Shown here piece by piece: positions 1 through 9,345 of a stretch of 64,000 nt of DNA; position 1 is the stretch's first letter; each line of letters opens with the position of its first letter. The translations under genes and the position numbers were made by a program. Source of the stretch: CAYMCO01 sp964388955 (lineage in GTDB: Bacteria; Chloroflexota; Anaerolineae; Anaerolineales; E44-bin32); assembly GCA_964388955.1 (NCBI GenBank), contig CAYMCO010000024.1, positions 1-64,000 of the forward strand. The letters run 5' to 3'. The notes below the pieces were generated by a model. It was not told where the DNA came from. It saw only the letters and a program-made list of their open reading frames with translations, and made no database searches.

Positions 1-401
1 GGCTCCCAGCGCCTGGCTGATGCGTCGCCGCGAGCGCGGCTGAGCCGGCGCGGAGAGTGCGCTGCCTCGCCTGCTTGGTCCAGGCGGCGACGCGCCGGCA
101 GTGGTGAAGTCGGCTTTCAGGCACAGGCCCCAAGGATGTTCGAACAGGCATGGAACTCGCCGCCGGTTTGTCGGATAGTTTGGGCGGTAGTAGTATCGAA
201 TGCGGGTCCAGGAATGAGGAACAAGCCCCGGGGGGGCGGAAGTGAGGCGGTGCCCCCGATACACCGCCGCCAGCCGGGCCCGCTGGCCGATCTCGGTCTC
301 TGGAACCATGGGGATGACCTCGGGGCCATGAGAGGCCCGGTTTCCGTTTACGATTAACATAGGCCGATTTGCAGGCGAGGAGTGAGGGAGCGGGATTCGG
401 A
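1..401. other. Leader region before the first complete gene
   Basis: No convincing complete gene is seen here. In plus frame 2 the first 43 bases could be the last 13 codons of a protein running in from the left, ending Trp-Leu-Met-Arg-Arg-Arg-Glu-Arg-Gly and a TGA at 41-43; this is too short to identify. A plus-strand open frame to 357 has no recognisable product and no good ribosome binding site. A GAGGGAG at 384-390 serves the kinase start at 402. Confidence 0.4.
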
Positions 402-2522
402 ATGGTTTCCACTCGGCGGGAACGTGAATGGAGCAGGTCCGGCGCCCCCTCTGTGCGCTGGCTCCGGGTTGCGCGCGCCGGTTGGGTTATGCTCGCAGCG
501 GCGGCAGTGCTGATTCTCATTCTGGCGATTCCTGGCTTTCTCGCGAGACACCCCATGGGCAACCTGGCGGGCCATCTCGTGTACGAGCCCACCGGTCTCC
601 TGTTGGCCCTCCACCGGATGAACCTGGCGGCGGCCTTTGGCGTGGTGCTGCTCTGCTATGGCTTGGCTGGATTGCTTTTTGCCCGCCGTAAGCAGGATGG
701 TATGGCGCTATTCATGGCCTATTACCTGGTGTTTCACGGCTTGCTCTTTGGGGGACCCATTGAGATGCTGGATCCAATATGGTCTCAGGCATCGGCCGTG
801 AACTCGTTCGTTCTGATGCCGCTCATCAACTTGCCGATGACTATGATCCTGCTCGCCATATTTCCTGACGGCCATTTCGTGCCCCGATGGACGCGCTGGG
901 TACTGTGGGCGGTGTTCGTCATGGAGGTGATTGCTGGGGGGTCAGAGTTCATGTTGCTGCGATATCCCTCGGATCTGTATGTCCGGCTGATCGCCGCCAC
1001 GGCTGCCGCATGGCCCGCAGTGATTGCTGCTCTGGTCGGGGCTCAGATCTATCGTTATCGGCATGTGTCGAGCCGGATGCAACGACAGCAGACCAAGTGG
1101 GTCATGTACGGGTTTCTGGTCATGATCGGCCTCTTCGTCGTCGGCGGTGGGCCCTGGTTTCATGCCCTTTCCCTGCCGAATGGAAGCCGCATGCCGTGGT
1201 GGGTTTCGCCGGTTGAGTCGACCTGGATACTCTCCGTGGCTGTGGTGCCCATCGCGCTGACCATATCTGTGCTGCGCTACCGGCTCTACGACGTCGATGT
1301 TCTCATCAACCGGACGCTGGTGTTCGGTGCGCTTTCCGCGTTCGTGATCGGCGCGTACGCGCTGGTCGTAGGTGGGATGAGCATGCTGTTCCAGTCGAGC
1401 GGGAGCCTGATCTTCTCGCTGGTCGCCACCGGTTTCGTCGCCGTCCTTTTCCACCCGCTGCGGCAGCGGCTCCAGCGGGCGGTTAACCGATTGTTATATG
1501 GGGACCGGGATGAGCCGTTCGTGGTCATGAGACGGCTGGGAGAGCGGCTGGAGAGCAGCGGTGTGCCCGCGGAAATGCTGACGGGCATTGTGGAGACCGT
1601 GGTCCAGGCGCTCAAACTGCCCTACGCGCAGATCACGCTTGAGCGCGACGACGGCAGGCAATCCGTGGCCGACCACGGCGAGCGGCGGGGAGCGCTGACC
1701 GCTTTCGCGATACCGTACCAGGGAGAAACGATCGGCTTTCTGAACGTCGCTCTGCGTGGTCCGGGGGAGTCGCTTACCGAGTCGGATCAACGCCTGCTGC
1801 GCCATATCGCCCGGCAGGCGGGTCCCGTAGCCCATACCATGCGGCTCACGCAGAATCTTCGCCAATCGCGCGCGCTGACGGTGACCGCTCGTGAGGAGGA
1901 ACGCCGCAGGCTGCGGCGGGACTTGCATGACGGTTTGGGCCCAGTGCTCGCCAGCCAGGGGTTGAAGATTGAGGCGGTGAGCCATCTCATGCGGAGCGAT
2001 CCCGAGAGAGCAGAGCAAATGCTCAACGAGCTGGCTGATCAGAATGAGGCCGCGGTTGCCGAGATCCGCCGGCTTGTATACGCACTGCGGCCGCCAGAGT
2101 TGGACGAACTGGGCCTGGTGGGGGCGGTGGCCGACTATGCCGCCGGGCTGAATGTCAATAAGGCGCACGGGACAGAGTTCAGGCTGGATGTCCAGCAGCC
2201 GAATGGGGATTTGCCTCCACTTCCCGCTGCGGTTGAAGTGGCAGCCTACCGGATTGTCACTGAAGCGCTCACCAACGTCACCCGCCACGCGGAGGCCCGG
2301 CAGTGCACCGTCTCTTTGAGACTGGACGATGGTGTCCATGGGCGCGCCCTGCGGATGGAAATCGTAGATGATGGAGTTGGTTTTCCCAGAAAGGGTGGCC
2401 AAGGGATCGGCCTTTCATCGATGTTCGAGCGGGCGCAGGAGGTCGGCGGGAACCTGCGGGTCGAATCCGCAGTTCATCAGGGCACGCGAGTGATTGGTCG
2501 CTTCCCGCTGGCAGGACTATGA
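402..2522 (+). CDS. Membrane sensor histidine kinase, NarL/DegS type
   Basis: This is the sensor of a two-component system; it should autophosphorylate and pass phosphate to the response regulator encoded next. The first roughly 350 residues hold about nine hydrophobic membrane segments, followed by a GAF-like region and a HisKA_3 dimerisation domain with phosphoacceptor His509 in DLHDGLGP. The C-terminal HATPase_c domain carries VDDGVGF and GQGIGLSSM. The frame is open from a TTG at 369, but the ATG at 402 is preferred because GAGGGAG lies 11 bases before it, giving 706 residues. The stop overlaps the regulator start, so the two are translationally coupled. The signal sensed is unknown. Confidence 0.88.
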   Translation: MVSTRREREWSRSGAPSVRWLRVARAGWVMLAAAAVLILILAIPGFLARHPMGNLAGHLVYEPTGLLLALHRMNLAAAFGVVLLCYGLAGLLFARRKQDGMALFMAYYLVFHGLLFGGPIEMLDPIWSQASAVNSFVLMPLINLPMTMILLAIFPDGHFVPRWTRWVLWAVFVMEVIAGGSEFMLLRYPSDLYVRLIAATAAAWPAVIAALVGAQIYRYRHVSSRMQRQQTKWVMYGFLVMIGLFVVGGGPWFHALSLPNGSRMPWWVSPVESTWILSVAVVPIALTISVLRYRLYDVDVLINRTLVFGALSAFVIGAYALVVGGMSMLFQSSGSLIFSLVATGFVAVLFHPLRQRLQRAVNRLLYGDRDEPFVVMRRLGERLESSGVPAEMLTGIVETVVQALKLPYAQITLERDDGRQSVADHGERRGALTAFAIPYQGETIGFLNVALRGPGESLTESDQRLLRHIARQAGPVAHTMRLTQNLRQSRALTVTAREEERRRLRRDLHDGLGPVLASQGLKIEAVSHLMRSDPERAEQMLNELADQNEAAVAEIRRLVYALRPPELDELGLVGAVADYAAGLNVNKAHGTEFRLDVQQPNGDLPPLPAAVEVAAYRIVTEALTNVTRHAEARQCTVSLRLDDGVHGRALRMEIVDDGVGFPRKGGQGIGLSSMFERAQEVGGNLRVESAVHQGTRVIGRFPLAGL

Positions 2523-3187
2523 TCATGGAGCCCATTCGATTGCTGATCGTGGATGACCATACGCTGTTTCGAGAGGGCCTGCGGGCCTTGTTCTCGGCGA
2601 TCGAGGATATCGACCTCGTGGGCGAGGCCATGACCGGCGAGCAAGCGGTCGATTTGGTGGAGGAGCTTCAACCGGATGTTGTCCTGATGGATATCGACAT
2701 GCCGACAACGGACGGCATCCAGGCCACACGCCAGATACTGCGCAAGACCGCAACCAGCGGGATTGTGATGGTCACACTGTTGGAGGATGATGCTTCAGTA
2801 TTTGCAGCCATGCGGGCAGGCGCCCGCGGCTATGTGCTCAAGGGAGCGAAACCGAAAGAGCTGTTGCAGACCATTCGGGCGGTGGCCGGAGGGCAGGCCC
2901 TTTTTGGACCGGGGATTGCGACCCGCATCATGCGCTTCTTCAATGAGCAAGAAGCGAGTTTTCGAGCTTCATTACCTGAAGAGGCTTTTCCCGAACTGAC
3001 TCCCCGCGAGTTGGAGGTCTTGGAGTTGATCGCGCAGGGGGCCAAGAACCGCGAGATTGCGGAGAAACTGGTGATCAGCGAAAAGACCGTGCGCAACCAT
3101 ATCACAAGCATTTTCAGCAAGCTGCGAGTCGCCGATCGGGCACAGGCGATCATCAAAGCGCGGGAGGCGGGTTTGGCTGATGGCTGA
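2519..3187 (+). CDS. NarL/FixJ-family response regulator
   Basis: A DNA-binding response regulator paired with the upstream kinase, whose TGA overlaps this ATG in an ATGA arrangement. An N-terminal receiver domain (about residues 6-125) has the acidic pair VDDH near the start and phospho-acceptor Asp58 in LMDIDMP. The C-terminal LuxR-type helix-turn-helix (about 155-215) shows LTPRELEVLELIAQGAKN and SEKTVRNHI. A second in-frame ATG at 2525 is an alternative start. Target genes are not evident, and the next gene is separated by 279 bases. Confidence 0.92.
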   Translation: MIMEPIRLLIVDDHTLFREGLRALFSAIEDIDLVGEAMTGEQAVDLVEELQPDVVLMDIDMPTTDGIQATRQILRKTATSGIVMVTLLEDDASVFAAMRAGARGYVLKGAKPKELLQTIRAVAGGQALFGPGIATRIMRFFNEQEASFRASLPEEAFPELTPRELEVLELIAQGAKNREIAEKLVISEKTVRNHITSIFSKLRVADRAQAIIKAREAGLADG

Positions 3188-3466
3188 CCCGCTCTATGCG
3201 GCTGTCAATGCGCTGCTCTGCCACAAGGTCGGTCCCGGCGGAACAAATCCAACGCCCTGAAGCTCAGGGCAGAGGCGCACCTCCTAAGAGAAGTCTCGAA
3301 GTCGCGGGTCAGTGTCCTCCCGAGACTACCTTGCATGCCCCACCGCCGAGTGTTAGGATCATCCCGCTTCACTCGCGCCCTAATGGAGGTATGATCGGAG
3401 CGCTCCGCGTTCCAGGCGATCTGCGGTTTCTGACTTGTCCGCTGCGGAGGGCCCCACCCGCATCGT

Positions 3467-5080
3467 ATGCGCTTCATCCAGCGGATCCCCTTTCACCCCA
3501 TCGCTTTCGCGACTTTCCCCGTGCTGGGCTTGGTGATCTCGAACCTGTCCTCCCCGGAGGCAGCGGAGGTGCGCTGGCTGTTGGCGCTTTCGCTGGGGAT
3601 CACCCTGGCCAGCTTCGCCCTGTTTCTGCTGATCGGCCGGGGAGGCAGAAGGGCGGCTGCGGCGAGTTCGCTATTCCTGCTGCTGTTCTTCAGCTATGGA
3701 CACGCCCACATCCTGCTGGGAAAGACGATCGATCCGACCATTTGGCTGTCCGCGATCTGGATCGCCCTCCTGATTGGGGGATCATATTGGCTTCTCACGC
3801 GTCCTTTCAGTGAGGCTTCCGTCACACAGGTATTGAACATCCTATGCCTGGTCCTGGTGGCGCCGCAGATTGTGACTCTCGGGGTTCACGCCTTCCGGGG
3901 ACCGAACACCAAGGATGAGAACCCCTGCACGGTCGGCCCGCCGCCGGCGGAACGCATGCTCCCAGTTCGGGACGATGATTCGCTGCCGGATATTTACTAC
4001 ATTGTGCTGGATGGGTACGCCCGGTCGGACGTCCTGCAGGAGATCTACGGTGTGGACAATACCCCGCTGCTGGATTTCCTGCGAGAGAACGGTTTCTATG
4101 TCGCAGAGCGGAGCACGGCCAACTATGACCAGACTTATCTGTCCATTCCGTCGTCGCTGAACATGGATTACATCCAGGATCTCGTCTGCACCCGGGGTGA
4201 GGGGGCCTTCGACTACTGGGAACTGGCCGATCTGGCGCATCATAATCAAGCCTTTGCCATCGCACAGCAGGCTGGATATCGCCTGGTCTCCTTCCGTTCG
4301 GGCCATAGTCTCACCGAGATCAGCAATGTGGACCACTACTTGGCGCCGGCAGAATACGCAGCGCAGGGCGCTGCGGCCGAAGTATCGATCCTTGGCGTTC
4401 GAGTGAAACTCGCCCCCTTCGAAGTCCTGTTCTTGGACACCACTTTGCTGCGCCCGGTACTGCCAGCGCTGTATCGCCAGATGCCGGAAGATCCCGCCTA
4501 TCAGATCCGGCGTGACTCGATCCGCTTCACTTTCGAGAACCTGGCGAAGTTTGCCCGGTCGGAGGGGCACTATTTCGTTTTCGCCCACATCATGGCACCG
4601 CATCCCCCCTTTGTGTTCCGGGCGGATGGGGGCCCCAGACGACAATGGAGGCCTTATAGCATCGTTGATGGGTCTCATTGGCTCGGGCGGATTGGCACGC
4701 GCGAGGAATACATCGCCGGCTATCGCCAGCAGCTCCTCTATATCAACCACTTGCTGAAGGAAGCGATTAAGGAGATCCTTGCGGCGTCAGATCCCTCCCC
4801 TGTGATACTCCTCCAGGCGGATCATGGCCCGGGCGCATTCTTCGACTGGAATTCGCTGTCGCGAACCAAGCTGGAGGAGCGTTTCGGCATTCTAAACGCC
4901 TATCACTTTCCGGGGGGTGATGAGGGGCGGCTCTACCCGGAGATCACTCCGCTGAATTCCTTCCGTGTGGTCTTCGACCGCTATCTTGATCAGGATTTCG
5001 AGCTGCTGGAGGAGCGCAACTATTACTCAAAGTGGAGCGATCCATACGGCTTTGTGGATGTGACAGGGCAGATCCGCTGA
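3467..5080 (+). CDS. Membrane-anchored sulfatase-like (alkaline phosphatase superfamily) protein
   Basis: The first roughly 150 residues contain four or five hydrophobic helices, followed by an extracytoplasmic domain of the sulfatase/phosphoethanolamine-transferase superfamily. The domain begins at LPDIYYIVLDGYARSD, which supplies an early metal-site Asp, and later shows FAHIMAPHPPFVF and LQADHGPGA, the typical metal-binding Asp-His. Family members modify or hydrolyse sulfate, phosphate or phosphodiester groups on cell-surface polymers. The usual Cys/Ser-x-Pro-x-Arg sulfatase signature is not obvious, so the reaction is uncertain. The gene stands alone, with a weak GCGGAGG about 15 bases before the ATG. 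Confidence 0.7.
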   Translation: MRFIQRIPFHPIAFATFPVLGLVISNLSSPEAAEVRWLLALSLGITLASFALFLLIGRGGRRAAAASSLFLLLFFSYGHAHILLGKTIDPTIWLSAIWIALLIGGSYWLLTRPFSEASVTQVLNILCLVLVAPQIVTLGVHAFRGPNTKDENPCTVGPPPAERMLPVRDDDSLPDIYYIVLDGYARSDVLQEIYGVDNTPLLDFLRENGFYVAERSTANYDQTYLSIPSSLNMDYIQDLVCTRGEGAFDYWELADLAHHNQAFAIAQQAGYRLVSFRSGHSLTEISNVDHYLAPAEYAAQGAAAEVSILGVRVKLAPFEVLFLDTTLLRPVLPALYRQMPEDPAYQIRRDSIRFTFENLAKFARSEGHYFVFAHIMAPHPPFVFRADGGPRRQWRPYSIVDGSHWLGRIGTREEYIAGYRQQLLYINHLLKEAIKEILAASDPSPVILLQADHGPGAFFDWNSLSRTKLEERFGILNAYHFPGGDEGRLYPEITPLNSFRVVFDRYLDQDFELLEERNYYSKWSDPYGFVDVTGQIR

Positions 5081-5441
5081 TCAAGCCATGTACGCCCACC
5101 CTTCTTCTGTCGATGGATTGCCGTCGCCGCGCCAGCTTGGGGACCGGCCTCCAAGAAGCCAGCGCTCCCGATAAGGGTGCATCCGATGACTTAATCTGAG
5201 CAGAGCAGGCTCATCAGATCCTTGAAGCTCTCCTCGATTTTCATGCCCTGTTGATATATATGCAGCCCTTCTTCCGGATCCGGGTTGGTGATGATTCACA
5301 GCGTTTCTCTCAGCCCTTTACGCCACACGCCGGCCACATTGACCCGCACGTTCCCCTTGTACCGCAGGCCGCGGTAGGTGACCTGCTTTCCCCGAGTTGC
5401 GTGGCCCTTCAGACGCCTTTCCTCCACTCTCAAGCAGCCGC

Positions 5442-5464
5442 GCCCCCTGAAATGCAACACACCC
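5442..5464 (+). promoter_or_regulatory. 23-nt putative operator, copy 1
   Basis: Starts GCCCCCTGAAATG and ends AACACACCC, with C at the one variable position. An almost identical copy (22 of 23) lies at 60374-60396 upstream of the SHMT-GcvT fusion. Both copies sit 14-15 bases before a good -35 box, which suggests a transcription factor site. The remnant of a mobile-element end is an alternative. Confidence 0.5.
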
Positions 5465-5478
5465 CCTCGGTTATCCGC

Positions 5479-5506
5479 TTGACATTTCGCAAAGTCTGCC
5501 TAGACT
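5479..5506 (+). promoter_or_regulatory. Sigma70-type promoter of the Lrp/AsnC gene
   Basis: TTGACA at 5479-5484 and TAGACT at 5501-5506 are separated by 16 bases and lie just upstream of the ATG at 5530. The -35 is a perfect match and the -10 a good one. The -10 end is only 23 bases from the start codon, so the leader would be very short. Confidence 0.65.
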
Positions 5507-5529
5507 AATGTGAAAATCGGCAACGGTGT

Positions 5530-6066
5530 ATGAAAATCATGTCTGAACGCGACACGGTGGACCTAAGAATCGTCGATTGTTTGATGGAAGACGGCCGTAT
5601 GTCCTGCGCGCAGATTGCAGAGCGGGTGGACGGCGTTTCGGAGCGTGTTGTCCGCTACCGGCTGAGCCGGCTTATCGAACAAGAATTGATCTCTATCCGC
5701 GCGATACCCAACCCCAAAGCGCTGGGATATCCGGTGGTGGCCGACGTGATCCTGCAGGTGGAACCGGGCCTGGTCAACAGTGTGGCGCAGACGATGGCCG
5801 GATACGAATGCACCAGCTACGTGGGCTGCTCCTTGGGGGAACGGGATGTGAGCGTTCAAATCTTTGCTCACGACAACGCCGAATTGTACAGCTTCGTGAC
5901 GAACGTGATCGGTAAGGTCCCCGGCGTGCAGCGCACCAGTACCTTCATCGTGCCGGTGGTATTGAAGGACGTTTACCAGTGGCGGATTCCTCGTTCAACT
6001 CAAGACGGCGAGGGTGAAGAGGAGGGAAGTCGGGAGCCGGGGGGGCGCGTGCCGGAGCGGGGTTGA
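5530..6066 (+). CDS. Lrp/AsnC family transcriptional regulator
   Basis: A feast/famine-type regulator, usually responsive to amino acids or related small molecules. An N-terminal AsnC-type winged helix-turn-helix (about residues 8-60; MSCAQIAERVDGVSERVVRYRLSRL split across helices) is followed by the effector-binding, oligomerising domain (about 70-150) with VGCSLGERDVSVQIFA. The last 25 residues are a charged Glu/Gly tail not typical of the family. It lies directly upstream of the polyamine-type transporter genes in the same direction, so it may regulate them. An in-frame ATG at 5539 is an alternative start. Confidence 0.88.
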   Translation: MKIMSERDTVDLRIVDCLMEDGRMSCAQIAERVDGVSERVVRYRLSRLIEQELISIRAIPNPKALGYPVVADVILQVEPGLVNSVAQTMAGYECTSYVGCSLGERDVSVQIFAHDNAELYSFVTNVIGKVPGVQRTSTFIVPVVLKDVYQWRIPRSTQDGEGEEEGSREPGGRVPERG

Positions 6067-6331
6067 AGGGCCGGCTTTTCACATCTGGCGGAAAAGGCTG
6101 CGGTCGATTCATTGACAAGAGCCGGGGACTGCCGCCCGGAAGGCGACGGGAAGCCTTCATGGCTGCGGTCATCCGGGAATTCCTTCAACGCAGATGGAGG
6201 GGGGGCGATCAAGCCAAATCGAATGTCGCGGGGAAAGGAGGCTCGTTGTTGAAGAGCATCTGTACAGGAGGATGACGGGCGCCAAGTTTTCTTGACCAGC
6301 AATCCGAAACAAGCTCAAAGGAGGAAGAAAG

Positions 6332-7519
6332 ATGACAGCGAAAGGCCCCAAGTTTCTCTTCAGCGTGTCGATGATCATCGCCCTCGTGGCGCTGTTAGTC
6401 GGGTGTGCCCAGCAGCCGACAGTCGCCCCCACGCCCACGGCCGCCCCTATGCCCACAGCCGCGCCTGAGCAGCCCACGGCGGCGGGAGGGGGGGAAGGGG
6501 GAGCTGAGGGACTGCCTGCCGACCTCATGGATCAGGTCCGGGCAGAAGGGAACAAGCTCAACGTCTACAACTGGTCCTTCTATATCGACGAAGGCAGGGT
6601 GGAGAAATTCGAAGAGCTTTATGGGATTGACGTTACCTATGACCTGTATGAGTCGAACGAGGAGATGAAAGCCAAGATCCAGGCGGGCGGCAGCGGATAT
6701 GACGTCGTGGTGCCCACGCAGGGCACCCTATATGAGATGATCCAACTGGGCCTGCTGCAGCCGCTCAAGCACGACTGGATCCCCAATATGCAGTATCTGC
6801 TCCCAAAGTTCGTTGATCCGAGCTATGACCCGGGCAATGAATACTCCGTCGCCTATATGTGGGGAACCACAGGCTACGCATACAACACCGTGAAAACCGA
6901 GGGCGACTCCCGGGTGGGTAGTTGGGCGCTTATGTTTGAAGGCGAGGAATACTCCGGCCAGATGACCATGATGGACGATTACGCAGCCACCATCAATGCG
7001 GCGCTCAAGTACCTTGGGTATTCCTGGAATTCCGATGATCCCGACGAACTGGCGGAAGCGCGAGATGTGCTCATGCGACAGAAGCCCTGGCTTCGGGCCT
7101 ATATCTCCGGGCCCGTTCGGGAGCAGATGATCGCCGGGGACGTCTGGATCGGAGAGCTTTGGAGCGGCGATGTCATTTACGTCAGCGAGGAGAATCCGGA
7201 CTACGCCTACGTGCTTCCCGAAGAGGGCGGCGAGGTCTGGGTGGACAACTTGGCGATCACCGCGGACGCCCCGCACCCCGCCGCGGCCCACCTGTGGATC
7301 AACTACATGCACGAGCCGGAGGTCCAGGCGGCGATTGTGGAATATGTCTACTATGCGTCGCCCGACAAGGCCGCCCAGGAGTTCATCCCGGCAGAGATCC
7401 TGGATAACCCGATCATCTATCCTCCGGACGAGGCCATAGCGAACAGTGAGTTTACCCTGCCCTACACGGGCCAGGCGCTGGAACTCCGCGAACAAATCTG
7501 GGAGGAGTTGAAACAATAA
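6332..7519 (+). CDS. potD: Spermidine/putrescine-type ABC transporter substrate-binding lipoprotein
   Basis: The extracytoplasmic binding component of a polyamine-type ABC importer. The N terminus is a lipoprotein signal peptide with lipobox LLVGC, followed by a Thr/Pro/Ala linker typical of Chloroflexota lipoproteins. The mature domain begins LNVYNWSFYIDEGRVEKFEE, the hallmark opening of the PotD/PotF family, and contains YDVVVPTQGT. A strong AAAGGAGGAAG precedes the ATG. Two permease genes and an ATPase gene follow. The bound substrate could be a polyamine or another cationic or amino compound; the family also includes binders of other ligands. Confidence 0.9.
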   Translation: MTAKGPKFLFSVSMIIALVALLVGCAQQPTVAPTPTAAPMPTAAPEQPTAAGGGEGGAEGLPADLMDQVRAEGNKLNVYNWSFYIDEGRVEKFEELYGIDVTYDLYESNEEMKAKIQAGGSGYDVVVPTQGTLYEMIQLGLLQPLKHDWIPNMQYLLPKFVDPSYDPGNEYSVAYMWGTTGYAYNTVKTEGDSRVGSWALMFEGEEYSGQMTMMDDYAATINAALKYLGYSWNSDDPDELAEARDVLMRQKPWLRAYISGPVREQMIAGDVWIGELWSGDVIYVSEENPDYAYVLPEEGGEVWVDNLAITADAPHPAAAHLWINYMHEPEVQAAIVEYVYYASPDKAAQEFIPAEILDNPIIYPPDEAIANSEFTLPYTGQALELREQIWEELKQ

Positions 7520-7529
7520 GTCGCTATGG

Positions 7530-7562
7530 GCGGAGGAGAATGCGAAACGCATTCTCCTCCGC
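7530..7562 (+). terminator. Perfect 15-bp hairpin between potD and potB
   Basis: A perfect inverted repeat of 15 bases (7530-7544 and 7548-7562) around an AAA loop lies in the 74 bases between the binding-protein gene and the first permease. It lacks a long U tract (ATTTCT follows), so it is more likely a partial terminator or RNA-stabilising structure that keeps binding-protein mRNA in excess of permease mRNA, as is common in ABC importer operons. Confidence 0.65.
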
Positions 7563-7593
7563 ATTTCTATGATTGACAGAGGGGAGCTGCCAA

Positions 7594-8481
7594 GTGCAAG
7601 TATTCGGCGCGCGTCTATCAACATTTTTCAGAAGGCCCGGCGGGCAGGCCACTACCATGCTCAGCCCGGCAGTGCTGATCCTGCTGGCCTTCTTTCTGCT
7701 GCCATTGGGCTTCATCCTGTTCTACAGCTTTCTATCTCGGGGGGATTATGGCGCCATCGTGTATGACTTCAGCCTGAAGAACTACCGGCAGCTCTTGAAT
7801 CCCATATACTTCCGCACCTTTGTTAGATCCTTTGGGATCATGTTGGCCACCACGAGCATATCCTTGCTCTTTGCCTACCCGCTTGCTTACTGGCTCGCGT
7901 TCTACGGCGGGCGGATGAGGGGTTTGCTCTTATTCCTGATCGTCGTCCCCTCCTGGACGAGCGAATTGGTGCGCATCTACGCCTGGATGTTTCTGCTCAG
8001 GGATGGGGGGCTGGCGAACGCTGTGCTGCTGAACCTGGGCATCACCAATGAGGCGATCAGAATGCTGTTCACCCCCACCGCGGTCATCATCGGAATGGTC
8101 TACTCCTATTTCAGCTTCATGCTGCTGCCGCTCTATGCCTCCTTGGATCGGCTGGATCGCTCCATGCTGGAGGCGGCCGCGGATCTGGGGGCCAATCCCC
8201 TGCGGCGTCTCATCAAGGTGACGCTTCCGCTGACCAAGGGAGGAATTCTGAGCGGCACTGTGCTCGTCGCCGTGCCGGCGGTGGGCGACTACATCGTGCC
8301 GGACCTGCTGGGAGGCGCGCGGGTCAGCATGATTGGCAATCTGATCGAGGATAAATTCCTGGGATTCTTCGATTGGCCTTTTGGATCCGCGATCTCTCTA
8401 GTGCTTGCCGCCATCGTCGTGGTATCTGTGCTCATATACATCCAGATCGCAGGAAAGGGGGCAATAGAGAGGCTGATATGA
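7594..8481 (+). CDS. potB: Polyamine-type ABC transporter permease (PotB-like)
   Basis: One of two integral membrane subunits of the importer. The protein has about six membrane helices and the BPD_transp_1 coupling loop (about EAAADLGANPLRRLIKVTLP), which contacts the ATPase. The GTG at 7594 is preferred because AGAGGGGAG ends seven bases before it; the frame also extends back to a TTG at 7573 that overlaps that ribosome binding site. The stop overlaps the start of the second permease by four bases, indicating tight coupling. Confidence 0.9.
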   Translation: MQVFGARLSTFFRRPGGQATTMLSPAVLILLAFFLLPLGFILFYSFLSRGDYGAIVYDFSLKNYRQLLNPIYFRTFVRSFGIMLATTSISLLFAYPLAYWLAFYGGRMRGLLLFLIVVPSWTSELVRIYAWMFLLRDGGLANAVLLNLGITNEAIRMLFTPTAVIIGMVYSYFSFMLLPLYASLDRLDRSMLEAAADLGANPLRRLIKVTLPLTKGGILSGTVLVAVPAVGDYIVPDLLGGARVSMIGNLIEDKFLGFFDWPFGSAISLVLAAIVVVSVLIYIQIAGKGAIERLI

Positions 8482-9305
8482 ATAACAGATCTGCTACCTC
8501 GAAGGTGGGGGCACTATCCAGGTTATTTGGGGATGGGCCAAGGCTCTTGACTTTGTTGGTCATCTTGCTCTTCCTATTCCAGTGGGCTCCGATGCTTCTG
8601 TTGACGGTATTCTCTTTCAACGAATCCAGATTCCTGGTCTCATGGCAAGGGTTCACATTGAACTGGTATCGCGAGATCTTTCAGGATGAGTTGACCCTGC
8701 AAGCACTCAAAGTGAGCCTCATCGTCGCTTTCACCACCATAGCGATCTCCAGCATTATCGGCACCATGACCGCATATGGCATATATAAGTTTCGGTTTTG
8801 GGGGAAGGAGGGGTTGCGTGCCGTTCTGGTCATGCCGTTAATCATGCCGAGCATCGTGATGGGCATCGCGCTGCTGCTCTTCTTCTCCAGGATCATCCAA
8901 GTCAGCCTGGGTTATGTCAGCATCATCACCGCCCACGTTGTATTCAGTATCCCCCTGGTGACTTTCATCGTGCTCGCCCGGATGCAGCGCATTGATTGGA
9001 CCCTGGAAGAAGCCGCCATGGACCTGGGAGCCGATAGAGTCACCACATTGCGCAGGGTGACGGTCCCCCTGCTCATGCCGGGGATCATGGCCGCCGCGAT
9101 CCTGAACTTCCCCTGGTCCTTCAACGACTTTGTGATCACCTACTTTGTGGCGGGAGTCGGCACCACTACGCTTCCCATCCGCATTTACTCGATGATCAAA
9201 GTGAAAGGGGTATCGCCGTCGATCAATGCGCTCGGGGCGCTGATTATCATGGCATCCGTGGCCCTGGTGATTGTCAGCCTGCTGCTCCAGCAGCGGAGGG
9301 CCTGA
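8478..9305 (+). CDS. potC: Polyamine-type ABC transporter permease (PotC-like)
   Basis: The second membrane subunit, about 275 residues with six predicted helices and the coupling motif EEAAMDLGADRVTTLRRVTV. The ATG at 8478 overlaps the stop of the PotB-like gene. The open frame reaches back to 8373 but that part lies inside the upstream gene and is not coding. The ATPase gene follows after 40 bases. Family assignment is clear; the transported substrate is inferred only from PotD/PotA similarity. Confidence 0.9.
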   Translation: MNNRSATSKVGALSRLFGDGPRLLTLLVILLFLFQWAPMLLLTVFSFNESRFLVSWQGFTLNWYREIFQDELTLQALKVSLIVAFTTIAISSIIGTMTAYGIYKFRFWGKEGLRAVLVMPLIMPSIVMGIALLLFFSRIIQVSLGYVSIITAHVVFSIPLVTFIVLARMQRIDWTLEEAAMDLGADRVTTLRRVTVPLLMPGIMAAAILNFPWSFNDFVITYFVAGVGTTTLPIRIYSMIKVKGVSPSINALGALIIMASVALVIVSLLLQQRRA

Positions 9306-9345
9306 GGCCACCTGAGCGGGGATCTATCAGAGGAGGGTTTCGCAA

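Larger units (their letters stand above)
5081..5529. other. Intergenic region carrying the Lrp/AsnC gene promoter
   Basis: Short open frames here resemble nothing and lack ribosome binding sites. The distal part holds a 23-nt repeated element and a clear promoter, listed separately. The rest shows no recognisable feature. Confidence 0.5.

Noticed and set aside
136..357. A 73-codon ORF at the left end
   Set aside because: Open on both strands at the same place, no ribosome binding site and no family resemblance.
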